The notes under the pieces: generated by a model
Told to the model about the DNA's origin: nothing
What the model saw: only the letters and a program-made list of their open reading frames with translations
Databases searched by the model: none
Part shown: positions 6,043-12,901 of the stretch, piece by piece
How the letters are laid out: the number at the start of each line of letters is the position of its first letter
Position numbering within the stretch: the first letter of the stretch is position 1
Assembly: GCA_003219995.1 (NCBI GenBank)
Contig: QHRC01000064.1
Coordinates: forward strand, 1-12,901
Source of the DNA: Verrucomicrobiota bacterium
GTDB taxonomy: Bacteria > Verrucomicrobiota > Verrucomicrobiia > Chthoniobacterales > UBA10450
Reading direction: 5' to 3'
DNA length: 12,901 nt
Position numbers and translations under genes: made by a program

Positions 6043-8793
6043 TCAATGCTCGAGCGCCGCCAGTTGGAGATATTTTTGGAGCGCGGCGATGCGTTGTGAG
6101 TCGGTGATTTTGCTCCGAGTGGAGCGGTCAGCGACATAAAAAGTGTCGATAGCCGCTCCTTTCTGCGTGCTGATGCGCGAGAGCGCGATGGAAACGCCTT
6201 CGCGGTCCAGGCACGCGAGAAGGTCGTAGAGCAAACCGAGCCGGTCGGGCGTTTGAATTTGGATGAGCGTGTAAGTGGGATGTGCCCTGTTATCCATCGC
6301 GATGCGAGTAGGGAATTCTATTTCCTGGACAAGACGATGCCGGCTTTGATCCCTCGCTTTTTCCATTAACTGTCCAAAATCGAACTCGACGTTCTCGAGC
6401 GCGGTATGCAGGGTTTTTTCGACCAGCTTCAGATCCGCCTTGTCGGTAACCGCGCGTGCTTTCGTGTCGCAAACCCGAAAAATGTCTAGAACGACATTGT
6501 CTCCCCGGGAAAAAATGTCCGCGCTCAAGATATTAATTGGAACAACCGAAAACGAGCCGGCGATTTTGGCCAATAGTTGTTCGCGGTCCCAAGTGCAGAA
6601 ACTGACAATACTGTGACCCTCCTCGGGGAACGCTTCCCAATTGATTGCCGGAGCCAACGGCTGCTCGCCACCCATGGATACGTTCTCAAGAAATGCGCGA
6701 AAAAGTTCAAGATGCCCGACAATTTCGGGAACGTTGAAAGCCCGAAAATAATTGTCCGGCATGAAATCAAAGTGCGCTTCAATCTCCTCCCCGTAATCGC
6801 GAGAAAGGTTATCGGCGATAGAGCGTTGCAGGCTTTCACGCTCGATTTTTGTTTGTTCGTAATAGGATTTTTGGTCGGCGAGGTATTGCGAAGTGGCATG
6901 AAAGAGTTGCCAGACGAGCGATTCCTTCCAATCAGACCACGCTTCCGCGCTCGTGCCCTGGCCGTCCGCCAAGGTGAGGAGCATCAGTGTATTCAAGTTC
7001 TTCTGATCCCGTACGATGTTGCCCAACTCCACCACCGTGGCCGGATCATCGAGATTTCTCTGTTGCGCAATATTGGAGAGCGTGAGGTGATGATCGACGA
7101 GAAGAATAAGGGATTTGCGCTGCTCGGAAGACAACTGCAGACGCGTTGCGACGCGCTGGGCAAAAAGCGCGCTCGCTTCTGAGTGCGGGCGCGCCCCCAC
7201 CGCTTTGCCCGTGTCGTGCAAAAGCAGTGCCAGGTAAAGAATAAAAGGATCTTCAAGTCGCTCAAAGAGCTTCCGATACGAAACCAGTTTCGGGTCAGCC
7301 GTCTGCGCCAGCGCATCGAGTTTGTCGATACAAACTAGTGTGTGCTCGTCCGCCGTGTAACGATGACGAAACTCATGTTGGACAAGGCAGGTTAGCTGGC
7401 CAAACTCGGGAATGTAGCGACCGAGAAAATCGACGCGATGCATCATTCGCAGGACGCGTCCCACTTTTCCCTTTTGCGATAGGACCGTCTTAAAAACTTC
7501 GCGCGGGGACTTGGCATATTGATATGTCCGCGTGATTTGCCTGAGGCTTCGGGTAAGCAAGTCTGCCAGGTCCGGACTAACATCCAGAGCGCGCTGCTGC
7601 GCGAGCCGAAAAACATGCATCATCTGCACCGGCTCTTTGTGAAAGAGATCGCGTTGGTCGGTGTTGAGTTGTCCGTTGCGAATGAAAAACGGCCCAACCC
7701 GTGTCTCATCGCTGCGCACCAAAGGCAGAAAACTAAAAAGCGAACGTGTTCGCTCCGTGGCGCGTCCGCTCGCAAATTGTTCCGTGATCCGCTCCGTCAC
7801 GCGGAAAATGTTTCGGGTGTGTTCATAGTACTGGCGCATGAGCGCCTCGCTTCGGAGCTGCCCCCGCTCCGAGGAATAGTTCAAGCGTTTCGCGATTTGC
7901 TCCTGCATATTAAGATGGAGAAAATCTGTGGGCCGCCCGGTGGCGTAGTGCAGATCCGTGCGAATGCGAAGAAGGAAATCGTAAGCCCGCTCGATCCGGC
8001 GCTGATCGGATTGGCTCAGCCAATCTTTCCCGACAAGGTGCGTCGTGGTCAGAGCGCCTTCCTTGAAATAAGTCATCCAGAGTAGATTTTGATAATCGCG
8101 CAAACCACCGCACCCGCTTTTTAGGTGTGGCTCTTGCATGTAAACGCTGTCCCCAAATTTTTTATGGCGCGCGATTTGATCCTGCATCCGCATTTCGACG
8201 TAGCCCCGCTCATTACCGGCCACACATTTTGAGCGAAATTGGTCTCGAAATTCTCTCGCCAGCTCGGCCTCTCCCGCCAGATGACGCGACTCGAGCATCG
8301 AGGTTTTTGTGCGCATGTCGCGATTGGCCTGAGTGATAGCCTCCTTAATCGAACGGGTGGAGTGACCGACCTTGAAACCGATATCCCAAAGCGAATAGAG
8401 AATTTGCTCGACGATTTGCTCGAGGTAGGGCGGGACTTTCCGGGCGCTTTGGCCATGCAGGAGCATGACGTCGACATCGCTAAAAGGATTGAGCTCTCCC
8501 CGGCCATACCCGCCAAGCGCAATAAGGGCGAGCGGCACCTTTGCCTTCTCCTCACTCCCCGTTGAAGTGGTCGCAGCGGTGAAAACGTGTCGCAATAGAA
8601 CATCGACAAGATCGGCCCGTCGCGCGCAAATTTCACGACCACTGCCACCAGCCTGATGTTTCAAGCGCAATCGATGTTCTTCGATCTTCAGAAATTTTTT
8701 GTAAAACGGAAGGACCTCCGTCGGACGTCTTGCGCCGGTGGCCGCGAGCTGGTTCTCCGCATGCGCCAGGACTTGTTCGAGATGGCGAGACAT
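6043..8793 (-). CDS. glnD: [Protein-PII] uridylyltransferase / uridylyl-removing enzyme GlnD
   Basis: This 916-residue protein has the full GlnD architecture. The nucleotidyltransferase domain has GGYGRGELNPFSDVDVMLL (94-112) with catalytic D106 and D108. The family motif KSGCGGLRD is at 225-233. An HD phosphohydrolase domain has HEFRH (473-477), HDTGK (526-530) and DHH (567-569). Two ACT domains follow (about 728-790 and 840-900, the second with TPDRLGLLYDLLACL). The family uridylylates PII proteins when glutamine is low and removes UMP when it is high, and so controls glutamine synthetase activity and the Ntr system. Length is close to the usual 850-950. ATG 8793 is the only good start. The gene lies 120 bp downstream of an NtrC-type regulator, which suggests a shared nitrogen theme. 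No PII or glutamine synthetase gene is in the window. Confidence 0.95.
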   Translation of the reverse strand: MSRHLEQVLAHAENQLAATGARRPTEVLPFYKKFLKIEEHRLRLKHQAGGSGREICARRADLVDVLLRHVFTAATTSTGSEEKAKVPLALIALGGYGRGELNPFSDVDVMLLHGQSARKVPPYLEQIVEQILYSLWDIGFKVGHSTRSIKEAITQANRDMRTKTSMLESRHLAGEAELAREFRDQFRSKCVAGNERGYVEMRMQDQIARHKKFGDSVYMQEPHLKSGCGGLRDYQNLLWMTYFKEGALTTTHLVGKDWLSQSDQRRIERAYDFLLRIRTDLHYATGRPTDFLHLNMQEQIAKRLNYSSERGQLRSEALMRQYYEHTRNIFRVTERITEQFASGRATERTRSLFSFLPLVRSDETRVGPFFIRNGQLNTDQRDLFHKEPVQMMHVFRLAQQRALDVSPDLADLLTRSLRQITRTYQYAKSPREVFKTVLSQKGKVGRVLRMMHRVDFLGRYIPEFGQLTCLVQHEFRHRYTADEHTLVCIDKLDALAQTADPKLVSYRKLFERLEDPFILYLALLLHDTGKAVGARPHSEASALFAQRVATRLQLSSEQRKSLILLVDHHLTLSNIAQQRNLDDPATVVELGNIVRDQKNLNTLMLLTLADGQGTSAEAWSDWKESLVWQLFHATSQYLADQKSYYEQTKIERESLQRSIADNLSRDYGEEIEAHFDFMPDNYFRAFNVPEIVGHLELFRAFLENVSMGGEQPLAPAINWEAFPEEGHSIVSFCTWDREQLLAKIAGSFSVVPINILSADIFSRGDNVVLDIFRVCDTKARAVTDKADLKLVEKTLHTALENVEFDFGQLMEKARDQSRHRLVQEIEFPTRIAMDNRAHPTYTLIQIQTPDRLGLLYDLLACLDREGVSIALSRISTQKGAAIDTFYVADRSTRSKITDSQRIAALQKYLQLAALEH

Positions 8794-8799
8794 GGTGAT

Positions 8800-8809
8800 T
8801 GTCGATCTT
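8800..8809 (+). repeat. Copy of TGTCGATCTT in the glnD leader
   Basis: An exact copy in the 120-bp gap between the NtrC-type regulator gene and glnD, 7 bases from the glnD start codon. On the glnD mRNA strand it reads AAGATCGACA just before ATG. It occupies the position of a ribosome-binding site but is a poor Shine-Dalgarno match. The rest of the gap (8810-8913) holds two short palindromes, CTTGGCCAAG and CTCCGGAG, and no promoter I can defend. Confidence 0.8.
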
Positions 8810-8913
8810 AGCGCGGGATGTTGTCAGCGCCAATGAACTGTAGTCGCTGGCTTGGCCAAGGGCGGCATGAGACGCGTTCGGGCGCGACGATAGCGTCCTC
8901 CGGAGAGCGTCGG

Positions 8914-10308
8914 CTACAACTCGATCGCGTAACGCTTCATTTTGTTGTAAAGCGTCGGTCGCTGGATGCCAAGAAGCTGGGCCGCTTTCTTCTTGTTCCC
9001 ATGACATTGCGCGAGCGCCTGAAGAATTGTGTTTCGCTCCATGTCATCCAGGGTCTGCACGCCGGCTCGCTGTGCAATCCCGCGCTCGGATTGCTGCAGT
9101 GCGTTTGGCAACTGTAATTCTGCGGGCAACTCTTTTACGCCAATTAGATTTTGCCGCGCCAGGACCACTGCATACTCCATTGCATTCTGCAATTCGCGCA
9201 CGTTACCCGGCCAGGCGTAGTCGAGTAATTTCTCGAAAGCATCCGGCGCGATCGTTGGCTCGGGCTTGCCAAGTTGCTCCGCGAATTGTTTCACAAATGA
9301 AGCGACCAGCGGCGGAATATCCTGTTTTCGTTCTCGCAGCGGCGGCACTTCGATCTGAAATGTATTCAGCCGATAATACAAATCGGAGCGCAGGCGATTC
9401 TCGGCGAGCGCTTGTGCTACGGGTCGATTGGTCGCGGCGATGACCCGGAAATCGGCCTTGAGCGTGCGCGTGCTGCCCAACGGCCGGTACTCGCGCTCCT
9501 GCAGCACGCGCAAGAAACGCGTCTGTAAATCCGCCGGCATATCGGAAATCTCATCGAGAAACAAAGTGCCTCCACCGGCCGCAGCGATCATTCCTGGAAA
9601 ATCGTTCATCGCGCCGGTGAAAGCGCCTTTTACATAACCAAAGAGTTCTCCCTCAATCAGCGTCTGTGGAAATGCGGCGCAGTTGAGCTTTACCATTGGT
9701 TTGGCGGCGCGACGGCTGCGCGTATGGATCACATTGGCGATTACTTCTTTGCCCGTCCCGCTTTCCCCCGTGATTAAGACATTTGCTTCCGAAGGCGCCA
9801 TCGCCTCGATCAGTTCGTCAATCTCTTGCATCACCTTGCTTTTGAAAACAGGAGCCAGGCGCGTTTCGGCAATTTCAAGACGCTTCTCCAGCTGTTCTGT
9901 TTTCTGACGCAGCTCTTTCGTCTCGCGGAGAAGCAACTCCTTTTCCAAAGCTTTCTCCACCAAACTAAGCAACTCTTCCGGGGCGTACGGTTTGCTGATA
10001 AAATGAAAAGCACCGCGCTTGATCGACTCGATCGCGTTGCTCAAGGAATCGTGCGCCGTCAAAATGATGACTTGGGTCTCCGGAGACTCCGCTTTGATTT
10101 GATCGAGTGTTTGCAGTCCTTCCGCGTCGGGTAGCTGGAGATCAAGCAAAACCAGGTCAGGCGACTTCGTCTTCAACAATCGAAGGCCGTGCGAAGCAGT
10201 GCCGGAGGTTTCAACCTGATAACCATGCCGGCCGAGAAGCGCCTCCAGCGTCAGGAGGATCGGCCGCTCATCGTCAATGATCAGAATTCGGCGCTGAGCT
10301 GTCGTCAT
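8914..10308 (-). CDS. Sigma-54-dependent response regulator (NtrC/AtoC family)
   Basis: The 464 residues show three domains in canonical order. The receiver (1-120) has D12-D13, phospho-acceptor D56 (LVLLDLQLP), T84 and K106. After a coiled-coil linker (about 112-150), the AAA+ sigma-54 activation domain has Walker A GESGTGKE (181-188), the GAFTGA loop (228-233) that contacts sigma-54, Walker B TLFLDE (248-253), and an arginine-rich sensor region through 325. WPGNVRELQ (366-374) marks the lid. A Fis-type helix-turn-helix (about 433-458, NKKKAAQLLGIQRPTLYNKM) binds DNA. When phosphorylated it should hexamerise and open sigma-54 promoters. It lies 78 bp downstream of a histidine kinase on the same strand and upstream of glnD. 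Its targets cannot be named from here. Confidence 0.95.
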   Translation of the reverse strand: MTTAQRRILIIDDERPILLTLEALLGRHGYQVETSGTASHGLRLLKTKSPDLVLLDLQLPDAEGLQTLDQIKAESPETQVIILTAHDSLSNAIESIKRGAFHFISKPYAPEELLSLVEKALEKELLLRETKELRQKTEQLEKRLEIAETRLAPVFKSKVMQEIDELIEAMAPSEANVLITGESGTGKEVIANVIHTRSRRAAKPMVKLNCAAFPQTLIEGELFGYVKGAFTGAMNDFPGMIAAAGGGTLFLDEISDMPADLQTRFLRVLQEREYRPLGSTRTLKADFRVIAATNRPVAQALAENRLRSDLYYRLNTFQIEVPPLRERKQDIPPLVASFVKQFAEQLGKPEPTIAPDAFEKLLDYAWPGNVRELQNAMEYAVVLARQNLIGVKELPAELQLPNALQQSERGIAQRAGVQTLDDMERNTILQALAQCHGNKKKAAQLLGIQRPTLYNKMKRYAIEL

Positions 10309-10386
10309 GGAGATGATGCTCGCGCCAATCCAGGTTGCGGTTGCCCGTTTTTGGAATTGGTCGCTCCAAAATTCACGCCCAACACT

Positions 10387-11097
10387 TCAACCCTGTTTTG
10401 CGGACAAAGGCAGCATAATTGTCGTAACCAGAACCGATTCCGTTGGATCATAATGAGCGCTCAACTGGCCGCCGTGAGCTTCGACAATAACGCGTGCGCA
10501 GTTTAGTCCAAGCCCATAATGCCCGGGGCTGATTTTCCGAAGCGGTTCGCGTCCCCAGTTTGCGGTGGATGATTCGAATCGCGATTTTGGCTCGCGCAGG
10601 GTCAAAACAAATCGGTCATTGTCGATCTTGGCCGTGACACCGAGCGCTCCGTCACCACGCTCATGTCGAAAGGCATTATTGAACAGTTCGATCAACGCCC
10701 GCTGCAGCAATTGCGGGTCGACCTCGAGCGTGGCCTCATTTAATTGAACGTCCCAACTGATGGCCGCACTCTCCTGCGGGAAATCATTCGCGATCTTCTT
10801 GCGCAGGTCCTCGATAAAATCCGCCCCGCCATAAGGCATGAATTCCGTCTTAATCTGACCGAAGCCTGCCGAAAGCCTCTGCAAAACCGCGCTCAGCCCG
10901 GAGAGCGTTTCGCGCAACCTCATGATCTCCTCTTTGATTTCCGAGTCCGTGGTCAATTCGCCGATGTACGCGCTTTGCAGCTCGGCTGCATTCAGGTGAT
11001 TGCGTAAATCGTGACTCAGTTGCCGAACAAACCGCACCATGTCGATCCACGGAATACTTAACAAATCATTTTGAGCATCGGGAACGGCGCTTGTCAT
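10387..11097 (-). CDS. Small cytosolic sensor histidine kinase without a visible sensor domain
   Basis: The 236-residue protein has an H box LSHDLRNHLNA with phospho-acceptor H29, a dimerisation helix pair (about 20-80), an N box LIELFNNAFRH (135-145) and a G2 box GHYGLGLNCARVIVEAHGG (192-210), so it has a HisKA-like plus HATPase_c core. There is no membrane segment, HAMP or PAS domain, and only about 20 residues precede the kinase core. The segment where the G1 box (DxGxG) is expected reads LREPKSRFES (167-176) and lacks the nucleotide-binding aspartate. ATP binding may therefore be altered, or this may be an unusual subfamily. It is followed after 78 bp by the NtrC-type regulator, almost certainly its partner, and starts 21 bp after the broken pgi. 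Input is probably cytoplasmic, possibly through a partner protein. Confidence 0.85.
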   Translation of the reverse strand: MTSAVPDAQNDLLSIPWIDMVRFVRQLSHDLRNHLNAAELQSAYIGELTTDSEIKEEIMRLRETLSGLSAVLQRLSAGFGQIKTEFMPYGGADFIEDLRKKIANDFPQESAAISWDVQLNEATLEVDPQLLQRALIELFNNAFRHERGDGALGVTAKIDNDRFVLTLREPKSRFESSTANWGREPLRKISPGHYGLGLNCARVIVEAHGGQLSAHYDPTESVLVTTIMLPLSAKQG

Positions 11098-11118
11098 ATT
11101 CGACGAAAAAGTTAACCG

Positions 11119-12682
11119 CTATTCTGCGACTGAAAACATCTCATCACCCGGCTGCTCGGCCGCGACAACTCGAATACGGGCATCATTGGCCGCAAGATGA
11201 CGCAGAACGTGAAATACGTCTTCGGGATCCGCGTCGATGGAGCGGGCTATTTCTTCCGCTGTCTTTCCGGCCGTGGCGCTAAGATTTTCACGCACCTGTG
11301 TTTGCAATTGCAACAATTTTGTCGCCGCCTTTTTTCCTGCCTCTACTCCAGGCTGATGATAAGCGTTGATGTTGACGAGCGATCCATAGAAACCGACCGC
11401 ACGCTCGTACAGCGCAATCAACGCTCCAACGTTGAATTCGTTCACTTCCGGGATGCTCACGGTGATCGATTCACGTCCGCTCTCATAAAGTGCGCTGCGT
11501 GTCCCGCGCAGGAATCCTTGAAGATAATCGCCGCTGGTGATGCCGTCTTCCACTTCAAAGGCCATACCATGTCGATCTTTGCGAACCTCGATGAAAGTGA
11601 CGAAAAAATTCAAAATACCGTCGCGCAATTGCTGGACGTAAGCGTGCTGGTCGGTCGAGCCTTTGTTCCCATAAACGGCGATGCCTTGATGAACGACGTT
11701 GCCATCAAGGTCTTTTTCTTTGCCTAACGATTCCATCACGAGCTGCTGCAAATATTTGCTGAACAGGGCCAGCCGATCCTTGTATGGCAAAACGACCATG
11801 TCTTTTTCGCCATGACCGTTGCCAGCGTAATGCCACATCAGCGCTAGAAGCATAGCTGCGTTTTGCGCGACGTCGGGCACGCGCGTCCGCTCGTCCATGG
11901 CGGCGGCCCCTGATAAGAAGTTGTCAATCTCAAAACCTTCGAGCGCCATCGGCACCAGTCCAACCGCGCTCATGACGGAGGTTCGTCCGCCGATCCAATC
12001 GTACATCGGGAAACGCCCCAGCCATCCATCTTTCGTCGCGTATTTGTCCAGCTCGCTGCCCACGCCAGTGACCGCGACCGCCTGTTTGCCAAATTGAAGT
12101 CCGGTCGACTTGAATTTTGCCTCCGCTTCCAACATCCCGTTGCGCGTTTCCTTCGTCCCACCGGATTTCGAAACCACGATGACAAGCCTTGTCGATCTGG
12201 TCGAGGACTCGGTCGAAACCGTCGGGATCGGTGTTGTCGAAAAAATAAATGTCCATCGGATCCCGCGTCGATCCGAGCGCATCTGCAACGAACTGGGGTC
12301 CGAGCGCGGAACCACCGATTCCGATCAACAAAACGTGCGCGAACTTTTTCCGATTCGCCGCTGCAACTTTTCCAGAGTGAACATCCGCCGCGAACTGCTT
12401 GACGCGCTTGTTCGTTTCTTCGATATCGGCGCGCAGTTGCTAGTTCGGCGCCAGTGCCGGATTGCGCAGCCAATAATGACCGACCATTCGCTTTTCATCC
12501 GGATTGGAGAGCGCGCCCGCTTCCAATTCGTGCATGGCGGCAAACGCCTTGTCGATCTTGGCTCGCATGTTGACGAAAAAATCGTCCGGAAATTTCATCC
12601 GGCTAACGTCGATGGAAAAATCGAGCTCGTCGTAGCGGAGAAAATAGCGCTGGAAACGTTGCCAACGTGAGGAGGAAGCCAT
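11119..12682 (-). pseudogene. pgi: Glucose-6-phosphate isomerase gene with an amber codon and a frameshift
   Basis: Together the three parts cover a normal-length PGI (about 520 codons). From ATG 12682 the frame reads MASSSRWQRFQRYF to NPALAPN and meets TAG at 12440-12442 (codon 81). The same frame continues as a clear PGI sequence, [23 protein letters not shown] then [18 protein letters not shown]. Near 12190 the homology jumps to another frame, [19 protein letters not shown], which runs intact to TAG at 11119-11121. It includes the phosphosugar-binding SKSGGTKET, the catalytic-region signature [11 protein letters not shown] and the C-terminal [10 protein letters not shown]. Relatives, as I recall, have about four more residues at the junction, so an 11- or 14-base deletion fits. 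The enzyme interconverts glucose-6-P and fructose-6-P. Sequencing or assembly error is possible, but two separate lesions favour real decay; the rest is well preserved, so decay would be recent. Confidence 0.85.
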
Positions 12683-12699
12683 GTGGGAAGAATAATGGC

Positions 12700-12721
12700 G
12701 GGACGACCTCTGTGTCGTCCC
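12700..12721. repeat. Hairpin with CTCTGT / ACAGAG loop upstream of pgi
   Basis: GGGACGAC (12700-12707) pairs perfectly with GTCGTCCC (12714-12721) around loop CTCTGT, which reads ACAGAG on the pgi strand. It lies 18 bases upstream of the pgi start codon, within its probable mRNA leader. The arm GTCCC can alternatively pair with GGGAC at 12732-12736. Confidence 0.7.
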
Positions 12722-12737
12722 CAAAATTTTAGGGACT

Positions 12738-12801
12738 GTAGCCGCCCCGCTCAGCTGGGGTGTTTTCGAAAATGAACACGGCGACAGAGCGCCGTGGCTA
12801 C
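12738..12801. repeat. Composite palindromic repeat (64 bp, GTAGCC ends)
   Basis: The element is bounded by GTAGCC (12738-12743) and its inverse GGCTAC (12796-12801). Inside are a CCCC/GGGG hairpin (12745-12760), a TTTTCGAAAA palindrome (12763-12772) and a perfect 7-bp hairpin CACGGCG/CGCCGTG (12777-12783 with 12790-12796) whose loop is ACAGAG. The nested symmetry and intergenic location suggest a dispersed, possibly mobilised non-coding repeat. No transposase is nearby, and only one copy of the full element is in this window. Confidence 0.6.
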
Positions 12802-12817
12802 GCACCTTCGAAAAGAC

Positions 12818-12901
12818 CTATTGTGCCGGACTGGCCTGGTTCTTCGGCTCGGAAGCTTTCTTAACCGGGGACTTCCTCCTGCGGCGCTACTTCATATTCC
12901 G
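12818..12901 (-). other. Possible C-terminal fragment of a gene entering from the right, with a frame break
   Basis: On the - strand, one frame entering the window reads EYEVAPQEEVPG and stops at 12861-12863. Deleting one C from the CCCC run (12867-12870 on the complementary strand) would join it to VKKASEPKNQASPAQ, ending at TAG 12818-12820. The joined tail looks like a lysine- and proline-rich protein end. Without that change both pieces are short and the second frame has its own stop codon upstream. I do not recognise a family. It may be a real gene end with a frameshift or sequence error, or simply non-coding sequence. Confidence 0.25.

Noticed and set aside
6577-8085. Long + strand reading frames (201 and 188 codons) opposite glnD
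   Set aside because: They lie antisense to clear GlnD domains, show no family motif, and have composition expected of the complement of a GC-biased gene.
8851-8907. CTTGGCCAAG and CTCCGGAG palindromes between the sigma-54 regulator and glnD as operators
   Set aside because: Palindromes of 8-10 bases are common in GC-rich DNA, and nothing else in the gap supports a binding site.
10309-10386. A sigma-54 promoter in the gap between the kinase and regulator genes
   Set aside because: I found no convincing TGGCAC-N5-TTGC pattern there; the 78-bp gap shows no strong structure.
12180-12450. Programmed frameshifting or stop-codon readthrough in pgi
   Set aside because: It would need both amber readthrough and a separate +1 shift, there is no slippery site or stimulatory structure I can see, and PGI is not known to use recoding.

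Overview
The window is about 12.9 kb of moderately GC-rich bacterial DNA, densely coded on both strands. It most likely comes from a Verrucomicrobiota soil lineage (Chthoniobacterales / Spartobacteria type). This is inferred from the DUF5069 protein, the paired bactofilins, GTG/TTG starts without clear Shine-Dalgarno sequences and the structured intergenic repeats. No marker gene settles the taxonomy. There is no CRISPR array, transposase, phage or integrase gene.

Layout, left to right. The tail of an unidentified + strand gene overlaps a single-domain CheY-like response regulator. Convergent to it is a class I SAM-dependent methyltransferase (-). A tRNA with anticodon CAU follows (very probably the lysidine-modified isoleucine tRNA), with a perfect hairpin directly downstream. 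Next is a 560-residue multi-spanning GT-C glycosyltransferase resembling STT3. Then comes a compact + strand cluster: a bactofilin, a second bactofilin-like protein carrying two N-terminal zinc ribbons, and a DUF5069 protein.

From 5251 to the right end all genes lie on the - strand. In transcription order they are pgi (glucose-6-phosphate isomerase, broken by an in-frame amber codon and a frameshift), a small cytosolic histidine kinase without a sensor domain, a sigma-54-type NtrC-family response regulator, GlnD (PII uridylyltransferase) and a sugar-phosphate nucleotidyltransferase. The kinase and regulator form an evident two-component pair. Their position next to glnD suggests, but does not prove, a nitrogen-signalling role. 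The nucleotidyltransferase, GT-C enzyme and bactofilins fit envelope or polysaccharide biogenesis.

The most unusual signal is a 10-base word, TGTCGATCTT, present nine times exactly (seven on +, two on -). It occurs in several reading frames and in two intergenic gaps, so it looks selected as DNA rather than as protein code. Other notable points are the doubly damaged pgi, the zinc-ribbon bactofilin, the kinase lacking its G1 box, and a structured region upstream of pgi with two hairpins whose six-base loops are exactly complementary.
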